Source of the DNA: Paenibacillus sp. 1001270B_150601_E10
GTDB lineage: Bacteria > Bacillota > Bacilli > Paenibacillales > Paenibacillaceae
DNA: 64,000 nt
Direction of reading: 5' to 3'
Assembly (NCBI RefSeq): GCF_015558675.1
Contig: NZ_JADMOL010000001.1
Span: forward strand, 1,042,141 to 1,106,140
Shown: positions 1 to 7,649 of the stretch, in pieces
How the letters are laid out: each line of letters opens with the position of its first letter
Numbering within the stretch: the first letter of the stretch is position 1
Notes under the pieces: generated by a model
The model's input: the letters and a program-made list of their open reading frames with translations, nothing else
The model's database searches: none
Told to the model about the DNA's origin: nothing
Program-made: the position numbers and the translations under genes

Positions 1-318
1 ATTAGCAGCATTATGCTCGTCGATCCATTGCTCCAAACGCTGTACAAGATCCTCTGTTACTTTATATGTTACTTTGCCAAGCTTGTCCTCGGCAAAGGCA
101 AGATCCGATCCGCAATCAAACAGCTCGTGCTGGATCTCGAGAAGCTGTTCCTGAAGCTGTGTATAAACGTTATCTTGACAATGAGTCAAGGCTACGCCAA
201 CAAAGGCATTCAGCTCGTCCAATTGACCATAGGCCTCCACGCGGAGATGATCCTTCGGCACGCGCCCTCCCTTGAGTGAAGTCATGCCTTCATCCCCTTT
301 ACGCGTATAAATGTTCAT
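1..318 (-). CDS. Cob(I)alamin adenosyltransferase, PduO type (3' end cut off by the window edge)
   Basis: The 5' part of a gene reading out of the window; 106 codons are visible. The N-terminus MNIYTRKGDEGMTSL and the nearby motifs GGRVPKD, LRVEAYG and LDELNAFVG are the ATP-binding signature of PduO-type ATP:cob(I)alamin adenosyltransferases, which convert cob(I)alamin to adenosylcobalamin in the cytoplasm. Two ATG codons stand side by side. The second (316-318) is chosen because GGAGG lies 8 bases upstream; the first (319-321) gives 5. The gene lies 34 bases downstream of the lipoprotein gene at 353-913 and is probably co-transcribed with it. The rest of the fold lies outside the window. Confidence 0.88.
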   Translation of the reverse strand, partial: MNIYTRKGDEGMTSLKGGRVPKDHLRVEAYGQLDELNAFVGVALTHCQDNVYTQLQEQLLEIQHELFDCGSDLAFAEDKLGKVTYKVTEDLVQRLEQWIDEHNAAN

Positions 319-352
319 CATTTGTTCCTCCCTCACCTTGTATCTATGGACA

Positions 353-913
353 TTACTGCTTTTCTGTCATCATTTTAAGCACTTCTACTGAACGATCGAG
401 ATTCGGGGTGTTTGCCGGAATCGCGATTAGGAACTCAGGATTGGTAACCCCATGCTTCTCCAAAAATGGAAGCTTGCTTACCGGCAGCGCATAAAGATGC
501 TCTTCAAGCACATCCTGCTTTTCTTTTCCATTCCCAGGCTCGACAAGACCTTCCATGACACCTTCTGCATATTGTTCTTTATCAAAATAGGAATCAAGTA
601 CAACATGTCCACCATTTCGAGAATAGGCCTTCATGTCATCCTTTGGCAGCACGATCAAGCTGTTCTGATTCGCTGCATACTCAATCAATAAGCGTTGAAT
701 GTTGTACATAGGCGGCGAGACAACCTGAATCGTGAATTGATCCTGATATTTATTCGTCAGATCATCTTGAATGGCTGTCGTGATCTCGCTAGGGATCGCT
801 CCCTGTGCCATCATGAACATGGTGAAATCAGCTGGCTTTTCTCCACATGCATTTAACAAGAGCATACTCATGAACAAGCTGAGGACAACCAGTCCGCGTC
901 TAATTCCTCTCAT
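353..913 (-). CDS. Putative secreted lipoprotein of unknown function
   Basis: 186 residues. The first 20 form a positively charged and then hydrophobic signal peptide ending in the lipobox LLNAC, so the mature protein should start at a lipidated cysteine and be anchored outside the membrane. The rest is mixed alpha/beta in character, with no catalytic motif or repeat that I recognise. GAGGGG lies 7 bases before the ATG. It sits just upstream of the adenosyltransferase gene on the same strand. That suggests an operon but not a shared function: nothing marks it as a cobalamin-binding protein. I do not recognise the family. Confidence 0.75.
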   Translation of the reverse strand: MRGIRRGLVVLSLFMSMLLLNACGEKPADFTMFMMAQGAIPSEITTAIQDDLTNKYQDQFTIQVVSPPMYNIQRLLIEYAANQNSLIVLPKDDMKAYSRNGGHVVLDSYFDKEQYAEGVMEGLVEPGNGKEKQDVLEEHLYALPVSKLPFLEKHGVTNPEFLIAIPANTPNLDRSVEVLKMMTEKQ

Positions 914-985
914 CTTTATTCCCCTCTCATCGATAAACCTCTATCTTTGTCATTCCTTATCATATTATCATAAAGGCAATAAACA

Positions 986-1014
986 ACAAAAGCAGACCCT
1001 CTCAGGGCCTGCTT
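986..1014 (-). terminator. Rho-independent terminator after the Spo0E-like gene
   Basis: On the minus strand a stem AGCAGG-CCCTGAGAGGG-TCTGCT is followed by TTTTGTT. It lies about 35 bases after the stop of the gene at 1050-1313. Confidence 0.75.
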
Positions 1015-1049
1015 ATTCGTTAACAAGTATGTGAATAGTGCGGGTACGA

Positions 1050-1313
1050 TTATTTATTCATGCTGGAATATTTCATGTACTCATTAATCTTTAGGTCCAA
1101 CAAGCTGCTAATCTCGATGACATTGTCTGCAGTAAAAGACTGCTCTTGTTGAAACATTTGCTCCATTTGCTTGCGGAGAACACGGATTTCTTGCTCAAGG
1201 TCAAGCAGGCTGGATGAAACGTTTCTTGCTTTGTCCGACCATGTAACAGATTGGCGATCCTTACGAATCACTTGACGAGATAAGTTGGTAAATGCCAAGT
1301 CTGAACAAAACAA
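1050..1313 (-). CDS. Spo0E-like aspartyl-phosphate phosphatase
   Basis: A small protein (87 residues) whose C-terminal half has the Spo0E-family pattern. A helix with LEQEIRVLRKQM is followed by the signature S-x-x-L-D-x-x-I-x-x-Y in EISSLLDLKINEYM. Family members remove phosphate from response regulators such as Spo0A and so delay sporulation; the SxxxD region is the active motif. The reading frame is open from a GTG at 1319, but that codon is only 2 bases from AAGGAGG. The in-frame TTG at 1311-1313 is spaced 8 bases and is chosen. The N-terminal 30 residues are not part of the family core and may be poorly conserved. It is a single gene with its own terminator. Confidence 0.72.
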   Translation of the reverse strand: MFCSDLAFTNLSRQVIRKDRQSVTWSDKARNVSSSLLDLEQEIRVLRKQMEQMFQQEQSFTADNVIEISSLLDLKINEYMKYSSMNK

Positions 1314-1446
1314 GTCCACTTCCTCCTTCCACTGCTAGATAATCGGTGTATCTTCCAAATGATGGAACAAATCTAATAGACACATTTCACATTGTACCAA
1401 ACGTTTTTATGAAAAACTAGCATTTTTTATCTGATTATGCATGATT

Positions 1447-2646
1447 TTAACGTTCTTGTCTGATTTTTGTCACAAGGTCTCCCATTCGCTCGATCGCTTC
1501 CGTTAATTGCGCGACAGATGTCGCATAAGAGCATCGAATAAAGCCTTCTCCACCTTTGCCGAATACGTCTCCAGGGACCGCAGCTACCTTTGCTTCATAG
1601 AGCAGTCGGGTCGCAAATTCCTCAGAGGTTAGTCCAGTCGATTGAATGGATGGGAATGCATAGAAAGCACCATGAGGCTCATGGCATTCCAGACCAATAT
1701 CACGGAAGCCCTTCACAACCAAGCGGCGGCGCATATTATAGGAATCTACCATGCGATCCTTCTCATCCAAGCCATGCTTAAGCGCTTCTAGCGCAGCGAT
1801 CTGGCCCATGACCGGCGCACACATCACCGTATATTGATGAATCTTAAGCATCGCCTGTGTCAGGTCTTGGTGTGCACACACATAGCCCATACGCCAACCA
1901 GTCATAGCAAATGCCTTGGAGAAGCCGCTGACGAGAATCGTACGATCCTTCATGCCCGGGATCGAGGCAAAGCTTACATGCTTTTGGTCATAGGTGAGCT
2001 CTGCATAAATCTCATCGGAAATGACGATAAGATCGTTCTCCTCTACAACCTTTGCAATCGGCAGCCAATCCTCATAAGTCATGATTGCACCCGTCGGATT
2101 GCTAGGGTAGCAAAGAATGAGCAGCTTGGAATTCGGTGTAATCGCCCGCTGCAGCGCTTCTGCCGTCAGCTTGAAGTTATCCTTCGCAAAGGTCTCAATG
2201 CCTACAGGCACGCCTCCGCCGATGGATACGATTGGGGAGTAAGAAATATAGCAAGGCTCAGGAATGAGAATCTCATCGCCAGGCTCAACAAGCGCACGAA
2301 GCGCAAGATCAATTGCTTCCGAGCCTCCGACCGTTACGATCATTTCCTTGCCTGGATCATACTGCACCTGAAAGGAGCTATCCAAGTACTCCGCGATCGC
2401 TTCGCGAAGCTCTGGAATCCCTGCATTGGAGGTATAGCGTGTCTGGCCTTTTTCAAGGGAGTACACACAAGCCTCGCGAACATGCCAAGGAGTACTGAAA
2501 TCCGGCTCGCCCACCCCTAAGGTAATAATATCCTTATTGCCGCTGACGAGATCAAAAAATTTGCGAATGCCCGATGGGGGGATATCCCTTACTCTAGCAT
2601 TCAAGTACTTTCCCATATTGGTCGTGCCTATCGTATCATTCGTCAT
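1447..2646 (-). CDS. PLP-dependent class I/II aminotransferase (AlaT/PatA-like)
   Basis: 399 residues, the usual length for fold-type I aminotransferases. The PLP lysine is in SGFSKAFAMTGWR, with the conserved YPSNPTG and SDEIYAELTYD motifs before it and the C-terminal arginine in FIRCSYA. It lies 11 bases after an Lrp/AsnC regulator gene. The same pair (yugG-yugH, named alaR-alaT) in Bacillus subtilis encodes an alanine transaminase and its regulator, so alanine/pyruvate transamination is the best guess. Aromatic or N-acetyl-diaminopimelate aminotransferases (PatA) are close relatives and cannot be excluded. GAGGTGATGACAC precedes the ATG. Confidence 0.88.
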   Translation of the reverse strand: MTNDTIGTTNMGKYLNARVRDIPPSGIRKFFDLVSGNKDIITLGVGEPDFSTPWHVREACVYSLEKGQTRYTSNAGIPELREAIAEYLDSSFQVQYDPGKEMIVTVGGSEAIDLALRALVEPGDEILIPEPCYISYSPIVSIGGGVPVGIETFAKDNFKLTAEALQRAITPNSKLLILCYPSNPTGAIMTYEDWLPIAKVVEENDLIVISDEIYAELTYDQKHVSFASIPGMKDRTILVSGFSKAFAMTGWRMGYVCAHQDLTQAMLKIHQYTVMCAPVMGQIAALEALKHGLDEKDRMVDSYNMRRRLVVKGFRDIGLECHEPHGAFYAFPSIQSTGLTSEEFATRLLYEAKVAAVPGDVFGKGGEGFIRCSYATSVAQLTEAIERMGDLVTKIRQER

Positions 2647-2657
2647 GTGTCATCACC

Positions 2658-3158
2658 TCAAGGAGAGATCACAAGACGATGATCATCTTCATGGTCTTCG
2701 AAGATAATGCCGTCCTGCTTGTACTTCTTCAAGATAAAGTGCGTTTTAGTCGATAGCACGGACTCGATAGGAGATAATTTATCAGAAACAAAGTTCGCGA
2801 CTTCACGAAGGTTCTTGCCTTCTACTTCTACGAGCAAGTCATACGCGCCTGACATCAGGTATACAGACTTCACTTGCGGGAACAAATAAATGCGTTCCGC
2901 AATGCCTTCGAAACCACGCTCGCGCTCTGGTGTAATCTGAACCTCGATCAGCGCCGTCACTTTGTCTTCATCCACCTTGCTCCAATTGACGACGGTCGCA
3001 TATTTTACAATGACATGATCCTTTTCCATCTCAGCGATAGCATCGCGAATCTCTTGCTCTTTTACGCCTAAGAGTGTTGCAAGAAGCTCTGGAGATCGGC
3101 GCGCATCTTCTTTAAGCAGGGTCAAAATATTTAAACTCAAATCACTAAGTTCCTTCAT
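2658..3158 (-). CDS. Lrp/AsnC family transcriptional regulator (AlaR-like)
   Basis: 166 residues. A winged helix-turn-helix occupies about residues 1-60 (LNILTLLKEDARRSPELLATL...). It is followed by an alpha-beta RAM/AsnC effector domain (VTALIEVQITPERERGFEGIA, then SGAYDLLVEVEGKNL). The frame stays open to 3218, but the ATG at 3158 has GGGAGG 9 bases upstream and begins at the usual position for this family, so the longer form is rejected. It precedes and probably controls the aminotransferase gene, as in the B. subtilis alaRT operon. The effector is probably an amino acid, but this cannot be read from the sequence. Confidence 0.87.
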   Translation of the reverse strand: MKELSDLSLNILTLLKEDARRSPELLATLLGVKEQEIRDAIAEMEKDHVIVKYATVVNWSKVDEDKVTALIEVQITPERERGFEGIAERIYLFPQVKSVYLMSGAYDLLVEVEGKNLREVANFVSDKLSPIESVLSTKTHFILKKYKQDGIIFEDHEDDHRLVISP

Positions 3159-3386
3159 TAAGACGGTCCTCCCACGATTGTTATGCAACACAAATTGTAT
3201 CGCTGTATGAAGCAGCATGCAATCTTAAGATGTGGTTTACATTTTAGATATGTCCATATGATACACCTATTGCAACTTTCTGCCAAGGAGTCAGCTTTTT
3301 AATTCCATAATCTTAAGATCGAGTTCTGAGGCTTTTAAAAGCCTTTCAATATATCAATCAGTCCTTTAAAATGCCCCTATATAGAC

Positions 3387-3424
3387 CAAAAGACCCACGA
3401 TAGGAACGACCTATCTGCGGGTCT
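3387..3424 (-). terminator. Terminator after the coat-F genes
   Basis: On the minus strand AGACCC and an inner ATAGG pair across a short loop with CCTAT and GGGTCT, followed by TTTTGG. It lies about 57 bases after the stop of the gene at 3481. The rest of the 322-base interval 3159-3480 holds the presumed promoter of the alaR-like gene; I see nothing else in it. Confidence 0.7.
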
Positions 3425-3480
3425 CGCAAAGAATTCACGATATAGATGATGCTAATAGCTTATCGCAATTTTACGGAATC

Positions 3481-3873
3481 TTACATATACGAATGGCCTT
3501 GATAGCTCTGCGGCTGCTGTGAGGCATAAGTGCCATAATAATGAGCGGTACCATGCTGCATCTGATGACTGCCTAGCTTCTGCTGCACGAACTGCTGTGT
3601 CTTTTGCATCGTTTGCTGATTTTGCTGAAGCTGCTTGTCAATTTCCTGCTTCAACACAGGAGTTGAAGCGCTGTACATATTCAATTGATCCATCAAATAG
3701 TACAAATCGCTTTGCAGTTTCAACGTATCATTGGTCAGATTCATGAACATTTGGCGTACAACCGGGCAGCTTGCTTCTGTCACCGCTGTGGTATACTCGC
3801 GTGATGTTCTCTTTAGATCAGCAAGGATCGTGTATAGCAAATCCTCTTCTTGCATAAAGGATGATTGGTGCAT
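3481..3873 (-). CDS. Spore coat protein, CotF family
   Basis: 130 residues. The core (about residues 8-75) has the CotF/coat_F pattern: LLYTILADLKRTSREYTTAVTEA, then a Cys-Pro-x-x-R turn (SCPVVRQMF), then a second long helix. This is a ferritin-like four-helix arrangement. The C-terminal 55 residues are rich in Gln, His and Tyr, as is common for coat proteins. AGGAGG lies 9 bases before the ATG. It follows the smaller coat-F-like gene by 21 bases, forming a two-gene operon. Expression in the mother cell late in sporulation is expected from the family; I did not identify a sigma-E or sigma-K promoter. Confidence 0.85.
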   Translation of the reverse strand: MHQSSFMQEEDLLYTILADLKRTSREYTTAVTEASCPVVRQMFMNLTNDTLKLQSDLYYLMDQLNMYSASTPVLKQEIDKQLQQNQQTMQKTQQFVQQKLGSHQMQHGTAHYYGTYASQQPQSYQGHSYM

Positions 3874-3894
3874 ATTGAATCTCCCTCCTATCTA

Positions 3895-4152
3895 TTATTG
3901 AGATGCTTGATTCTGCTGCGGCTGTGTAGGCGCCATTTGTGCGTGTTGAGCAATCGCATTTGTAAGTGTATGGATGTGCTGCTGGTGCATTTGAATAAAG
4001 TTCGTCAGCAACTGGTTGACTTCAGGATGGACCTGGCTTGCCGCTGTAGCTGCTGCTTGCTTCAATAGCAAGTCTTCATTGGAAATGCTATCTACGATGT
4101 ACTCCAACTCTTTACCTGACAATGGTCTCATATTCATACCGGATGTGTGCAT
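3895..4152 (-). CDS. Small coat-F-like protein (YraG-type partner)
   Basis: 85 residues with the helical pattern LSGKELEYIVDSISNEDLL followed by a second helix with HPEVNQLLTNFIQMHQQHI. This resembles the short CotF relatives such as B. subtilis YraG. The tail is Gln-rich. An ATG three codons upstream (4161) directly abuts GGAG and cannot be used; the ATG at 4152 is spaced 9 bases and is chosen. It is the first gene of a coat operon with the CotF-family gene at 3481. Confidence 0.72.
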   Translation of the reverse strand: MHTSGMNMRPLSGKELEYIVDSISNEDLLLKQAAATAASQVHPEVNQLLTNFIQMHQQHIHTLTNAIAQHAQMAPTQPQQNQASQ

Positions 4153-4240
4153 GATTGTCATCTCCTTTCAAGACTGGATATGACGTATTATGAGCTTCTC
4201 ATTAGGGAAATATGTAACTGGTAAAGGAGAGATTACATAC

Positions 4241-5473
4241 ATGAAGTTGATAAATGGCGCGCCTGGTTGGCCGAAATTAACCTCAAGCACTTGGACATAT
4301 CCCGCGTTGCAGGAAGATGTGGAATGCGATGTTCTAGTCATTGGCGCAGGGATGAGCGGCGGTCTGATTTCTCATGAGTTGGCAAAGAAAGGATTACGCA
4401 CCGTTACGGTTGAAAAGCGAAGTGTAGGTGCAGGCAGCACCTGCGCGAATACCGGCTTGCTTCAATTTTGCAATGACAAGCCCTTGTCTGCATGCATAAA
4501 CTCATTTGGTCTTGATCAAGGTGTACGCTTCTATAAACTTTGTGAGCAAGCTGTAAAAAAGCTTCTTGCTATTCATGATTCCCTTCTAACGAAAGCCGAT
4601 ATGTTTCCTAGAAGCAGCCTTTACTTTGCAAGCGAAGAAGCGGATGTCCCAGGACTGAAAGCGGAATACCAGGCCCTGAAACAGCATGGTTTTTCTGTGG
4701 AATGGCGGGAAGAAAAGCATATAGAGGCTTCTTTTGGGTTCCGAAAGCCGGCAGGCATTGTTACGCACGGAGATGCAGAGATAAATCCAGCAGCATTTGT
4801 ACAATCTCTTTTTGAGACGGCTACCAAAAAATATGGCCTTCAGCTATTTGAGCATACGAGAGTAGCAAGACGCGAGGATCATGCTGATCATATTACGATC
4901 TTCACCGACAACGGCAGCAAGATTACGACGAAGCATATCGTTTATGCAACTGGCTATGAAACACAAGAATACAAGAAAGACGAAAATGCCGTACTGGAAA
5001 GCTCATTTGCTATCATTACAGAACCAGTAGAAGATATTGATAAGGTGTGGCCTGACAAATATATGATCTGGGAAACCGCTCGGCCCTATAAATATTTCCG
5101 AATGACAACGGATAATAGGATCGTTGCTGGAGGGTTTGACTTCGGTTCGAATATATGGGAAGAACGTGAGCGCATGCTGGCTCAAGCTGCGAAGAAGCTT
5201 GAAGCAGAAATTGAAAAGCTGTTTCCTACTTTGGCTCCCATTCATGCTGAGTATCCATGGGCTGCTGCTTTCTGCAGCACACACGATGGACTCCCGATGA
5301 TTGGCACTCACCCCAACTACAATCGTTCAACTTTTATACAAGCCTATGGAGGCAACGGTGATGTATACTGCAGCATCGCAACAGACATTATCCCTGCTTT
5401 GATAGAGCATGGCTACCATCCCGATGCTGAGCTGTTTCGGTTCGATCGACCTCACACCCCTTCTGTTTCTTAG
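4241..5473 (+). CDS. FAD-dependent oxidoreductase, DAO family
   Basis: 410 residues. The Rossmann FAD site VLVIGAGMSGGLISHELA lies near residues 33-50 and is followed by the acidic VEK. The C-terminus contains AYGGNGDVYCS, the second FAD contact of the DAO/glycine-oxidase/PuuB family. Members oxidise amines or amino acids (glycine, sarcosine, D-amino acids, gamma-glutamylputrescine). The substrate cannot be read here. The frame is open from 4190, but only the ATG at 4241 has a ribosome binding site (AAAGGAG). It diverges from the coat genes and stands alone. Confidence 0.82.
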   Translation: MKLINGAPGWPKLTSSTWTYPALQEDVECDVLVIGAGMSGGLISHELAKKGLRTVTVEKRSVGAGSTCANTGLLQFCNDKPLSACINSFGLDQGVRFYKLCEQAVKKLLAIHDSLLTKADMFPRSSLYFASEEADVPGLKAEYQALKQHGFSVEWREEKHIEASFGFRKPAGIVTHGDAEINPAAFVQSLFETATKKYGLQLFEHTRVARREDHADHITIFTDNGSKITTKHIVYATGYETQEYKKDENAVLESSFAIITEPVEDIDKVWPDKYMIWETARPYKYFRMTTDNRIVAGGFDFGSNIWEERERMLAQAAKKLEAEIEKLFPTLAPIHAEYPWAAAFCSTHDGLPMIGTHPNYNRSTFIQAYGGNGDVYCSIATDIIPALIEHGYHPDAELFRFDRPHTPSVS

Positions 5474-5486
5474 TGTTAAGGAAGTT

Positions 5487-5526
5487 AAAAAGAGGCAAGT
5501 CAGATGACAACTGACCTGCCTCTTTG
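5487..5526. terminator. Bidirectional terminator between convergent genes
   Basis: AAAGAGGCA-A-GTCAG pairs across an 8-base loop with CTGAC-C-TGCCTCTTT. It lies between the stops of the FAD oxidoreductase (+) and the MFS transporter (-). Confidence 0.8.
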
Positions 5527-5585
5527 TTATGACCAGACACCTCGCTTGCTGCGGCATTGCGTACCTTCATATCCTTGCTTATAGC

Positions 5586-6836
5586 CTATGTAGGCGATGG
5601 AGACTTGCGCTGAACCAATCTTCGCATGAGCCATGCGCTTAGTATCGGCATGCACCCGATGACGGCTAAATAGGTAACGATCACCTCAGGCTTGTTAGAG
5701 ATGGATACAATCACAATAAACGTCAAAATAGACAAGGACCGTCCAGCAAACAGGCCCAATTCGCGCAGTACAGTTAGCTCTACGCGCTGCCCCACTGCTT
5801 CATTGCTTTCCGCCATGAGATCGAAGGTTGTAGAGGTCATAGGAATGACGAATAACGGCGAAGCAAGTGCCATTCCCATGCCGAACAGGAGCAGTGTTAT
5901 ATATTGCACCTTTACAAACAACGGAATGACGACGATCCCCATTGCGATCGCTCCCGCCAGCAATCCAAGCGATCGATACTTCCATTTCATGAAGCGGCCA
6001 ACCACATAGTAAGACATTAATCCCACAACAGAGGTGATTAAGGTATAATTGCCAAGCTTGACTTCATTTGCAGTCGCAACGAATACGAGAAGACCGATCA
6101 AAAATCCATAGGAACCGTCTCTTAGTCCTTGTGCCGCTAAGGCAAAAAAGGTTTTTTGCCATGGACTGTCAGCATTCATCCACAGCTTTAACGGTATGGA
6201 CCATTGATAGGCGCATCCAGGCGGTCGCTTTTTCAGCCAAAAGCTAAGAACGACACCGATGGAGAAGATCACGATGGATGCCATAAAGATATAGTTGTAG
6301 CCTATATCAGAAAAGTAGCCGATAAGAAGCCCTGACAGCCACGGTGCAACCATGCTTGAACCTGAGCCTAGAAGCCCTACCCATCCATTGAAAACATCGC
6401 GGTTATCCGCATCCGTCACTTCAAAATAAACGACATTAAACGCTAGCCAAAAGGCACCCATGGCAGTCCCCATCATAATGCCTAGCAGCCATATCCAGTC
6501 GATCGCTTGTTTGCCAAGAAAGAGGACAAACATATAGAACGTTCCAGACAAAATGATGCCTAGCCGCAGACAATTCATTTTGTTGTGTTCTTTTACCCAT
6601 TTCCCACCTAAGATAAAAGTAGCGCCCAAGGACAGCTGCTGTATAAGTGCAAACCATCCAATGAGCGCATAGTCGGGGCGTACTTTCCATAAAAATACGT
6701 TCACAAAAGTGCCTGAAAATGCATTGGCACATGCAAACAATCCATACACAAGCAAGAGGAGTTTCGTTTGACCATCCAAGCGTGCTTGCACTAGGGTAAC
6801 CCCCTTCGCGCCTATAGTCTCGTTAAGCTCTGACAC
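5586..6836 (-). CDS. MFS transporter
   Basis: 416 residues with about 12 hydrophobic segments and a basic loop after segment 2 (GGKWVKEHNKMN), typical of major facilitator superfamily carriers. A GSGSSMVAPWLSG stretch falls in the first half. No drug- or sugar-specific signature is evident, so the substrate is unknown. The start is uncertain: the GTG at 6836 has only a weak TAGGGT upstream, while an in-frame GTG 15 codons later (residue 16) has AAGGGGG spaced 8 bases and would still leave the first membrane segment intact. No operon partner is apparent. Confidence 0.8.
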   Translation of the reverse strand: MSELNETIGAKGVTLVQARLDGQTKLLLLVYGLFACANAFSGTFVNVFLWKVRPDYALIGWFALIQQLSLGATFILGGKWVKEHNKMNCLRLGIILSGTFYMFVLFLGKQAIDWIWLLGIMMGTAMGAFWLAFNVVYFEVTDADNRDVFNGWVGLLGSGSSMVAPWLSGLLIGYFSDIGYNYIFMASIVIFSIGVVLSFWLKKRPPGCAYQWSIPLKLWMNADSPWQKTFFALAAQGLRDGSYGFLIGLLVFVATANEVKLGNYTLITSVVGLMSYYVVGRFMKWKYRSLGLLAGAIAMGIVVIPLFVKVQYITLLLFGMGMALASPLFVIPMTSTTFDLMAESNEAVGQRVELTVLRELGLFAGRSLSILTFIVIVSISNKPEVIVTYLAVIGCMPILSAWLMRRLVQRKSPSPT

Positions 6837-6891
6837 TTAAGATACCCTAAAGCGCTAAGGTTCATCATCACTTCAACCATTTTCCAGCCGC

Positions 6892-7437
6892 TTATTCAGA
6901 CTTGCTTAGACGCTGAATGGATTCATGAAGCTGCAAGCGAGCCTTATCATCCAAAAACTTGGATACCTGATAGCAGGACATGCAGGTATAGACATTCATC
7001 GTGTACGGTGCCTGTAAAAGTGGTCCGTGATCGCCGACTGCATGAGGCATAAAGCCTTCGCTAACCGCTTCCTTTCCTACAAACACCATATACTCTCTGC
7101 ACTGCGGGCATTCCGGGACTTCTTCCTGTTCATGAAGCAGCACATCCATGCCCTCCTGGGTCTTGATAGCTTCCGGACTATCGTACAGAATCCCTTCATC
7201 TTCCCATTGGAAGTTGGACCAGCCTAATTCTTTGTGGTCATGATCCTCTTCATCCTTATCATCTGATTCGTCGGATCGTGCATCTTTATTCATTTCCTTA
7301 TTAGGATCAAGATCAACTTGAAGCGTCATATAATCCCTCAAGCTATTGTTGCAATAAGGGCATTCGTCCTCAGGACCCAATTCTTCATCCCAAATTATCT
7401 CGGTGTCGCACCATGGACATACGGTATTAGTCGTCAC
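6892..7437 (-). CDS. Zinc-ribbon protein of unknown function
   Basis: 181 residues with three CxxC knuckles: CPWC and CPYC near the N-terminus, CPQC in the middle, plus CMSC near the end. This suggests one or two structural zinc sites. A strongly acidic linker (many Asp/Glu/His, about residues 55-75) separates the two halves. The frame is open to 7512. The GTG at 7437 is preferred because it starts directly before the first knuckle, as seen in similar small proteins of this group. Its ribosome binding site (CAGG) is weak. No function is known to me. Confidence 0.68.
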   Translation of the reverse strand: MTTNTVCPWCDTEIIWDEELGPEDECPYCNNSLRDYMTLQVDLDPNKEMNKDARSDESDDKDEEDHDHKELGWSNFQWEDEGILYDSPEAIKTQEGMDVLLHEQEEVPECPQCREYMVFVGKEAVSEGFMPHAVGDHGPLLQAPYTMNVYTCMSCYQVSKFLDDKARLQLHESIQRLSKSE

Positions 7438-7504
7438 AATTGATCGACCTGCCTTCCTGTTCAAACTGTTGTTGCGTGTATGCTGTATTCTTAGGTGTAC
7501 AAGG

Positions 7505-7588
7505 TCAACCAATGTTCATCCAATAGATGATGCCAACGACCAAAAAGATCATGGCAAGAGCGAGCAATGTTCCCCATAAATACTTCAT
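7505..7588 (-). CDS. 27-residue single-span membrane peptide
   Basis: A short open frame: ATG at 7586-7588, stop TGA at 7505-7507. It is preceded by AAAGGAG 11 bases upstream. The peptide starts MKYLWGTLL and continues as one uninterrupted hydrophobic helix (LALAMIFLVVGIIYWM), ending NIG. It lies on the same strand between mutS2 and the zinc-ribbon gene. The hydrophobic composition together with a good ribosome binding site makes chance unlikely, but no homologue is known to me. Confidence 0.5.
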   Translation of the reverse strand: MKYLWGTLLALAMIFLVVGIIYWMNIG

Positions 7589-7649
7589 CGCAGCTAACTT
7601 CTCCTTTTCCTATGAAAAGCGTTCTGTTATCGTTGTCCTGACCTTAGCG

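Noticed and set aside
1834..2520. 228-residue plus-strand frame
   Set aside because: Lies wholly antisense to the aminotransferase, with no start signal and no recognisable motifs.
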